Of a stretch of DNA of 6,415 bases, positions 6,246 to 6,415 are shown one piece after another. This stretch comes from Bacillota bacterium (GTDB lineage: Bacteria > Bacillota > Proteinivoracia > UBA4975), in assembly GCA_012727415.1 (NCBI GenBank), contig JAAYHI010000184.1:1-6415 (forward strand). Reading direction: 5' to 3'. Both the position numbers and the translations under genes were made by a program. Numbering within the stretch: the stretch's first letter is position 1; the number at the start of each line of letters is the position of its first letter. The notes below the pieces were generated by a model. It was not told where the DNA came from and did no database searches. It worked only from the letters and a program-made list of their open reading frames with translations.

Positions 6246-6415
6246 GCCTGGCTTCAGCCCAGGCCAATTCTTCAGGAGTATTGATATTAAAAAAGCTGAT
6301 TCCCTCAGGGTCTGCCAGAGCGATGTCCCGGTCCACCGCCGGCTGCAGGCGATCCAGCAGGGCGGCCAGGTGAAAGCGATTTTCCGCCAGCATAGAGGCT
6401 ATCAAGGGCAGCCCC
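6235..6415 (-). CDS. mobA: Molybdenum cofactor guanylyltransferase-like protein, C-terminal end
   Basis: Only the last 59 codons are in the window; the N-terminal nucleotide-binding part lies beyond base 6415. The fragment reads GLPLIASMLAENRF at its start and ends FFNINTPEELAWAEARLGR, then TAG. FFN(I/V)NTPE(E/D)L near the C-terminus, preceded by a short helix with LL-x-RL, is typical of MobA proteins, which attach GMP from GTP to molybdopterin to make the guanine dinucleotide cofactor of enzymes such as formate dehydrogenase and DMSO-type reductases. A related nucleotidyltransferase such as a MobA-like CTP-dependent enzyme is possible, since the LxxGGxSxRMG motif that would settle it is outside the window. 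The gene ends in a small terminator and is followed by the candidate small RNA, so it is probably not co-transcribed with secA. Confidence 0.75.
   Translation of the reverse strand, partial: GLPLIASMLAENRFHLAALLDRLQPAVDRDIALADPEGISFFNINTPEELAWAEARLGR

Overview
The window reads like a chromosomal housekeeping segment of a Gram-positive bacterium, most likely a Clostridia-type Firmicute, possibly thermophilic. Supporting this are the adjacent secA-prfB pair, strong GAGGTGA-type Shine-Dalgarno sites, a transketolase split into two subunit genes, a SecA of Bacillus/Clostridia length, and an L-threonine dehydrogenase that resembles thermophile and archaeal versions. The genus cannot be named from the sequence. 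Every gene lies on the minus strand, so the biological order runs from high to low coordinates.

From right to left: the last 59 codons of a mobA-like molybdenum cofactor guanylyltransferase (6235-6415) end in a small hairpin and U-tract that overlaps the stop codon. A 361-bp gene-free stretch follows (5874-6234). It is full of signals: a near-consensus promoter, a 137-nt segment whose ends pair perfectly over 13 bp and which runs straight into eight U's, a second intrinsic terminator, and then a separate extended -10 promoter for secA. I interpret the middle part as a self-contained small RNA gene of unknown family.

Downstream are secA (preprotein translocase ATPase), prfB (release factor 2, made by a programmed +1 frameshift at an in-frame UGA), the N- and C-terminal halves of transketolase with abutting stop and start codons, and the first 129 codons of tdh, which leaves the window at its left edge. 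The secA-prfB-tktN-tktC genes are 0-18 bp apart and are probably one operon. An 88-bp gap with no visible terminator separates tktC from tdh, so tdh may be co-transcribed.

Functionally this is protein export (SecA), translation termination (RF2, autoregulated by its frameshift), the non-oxidative pentose phosphate pathway (transketolase) and threonine breakdown (Tdh). The most interesting parts are the candidate small RNA in the mobA-secA gap and the unusual spacing in the prfB frameshift signal.
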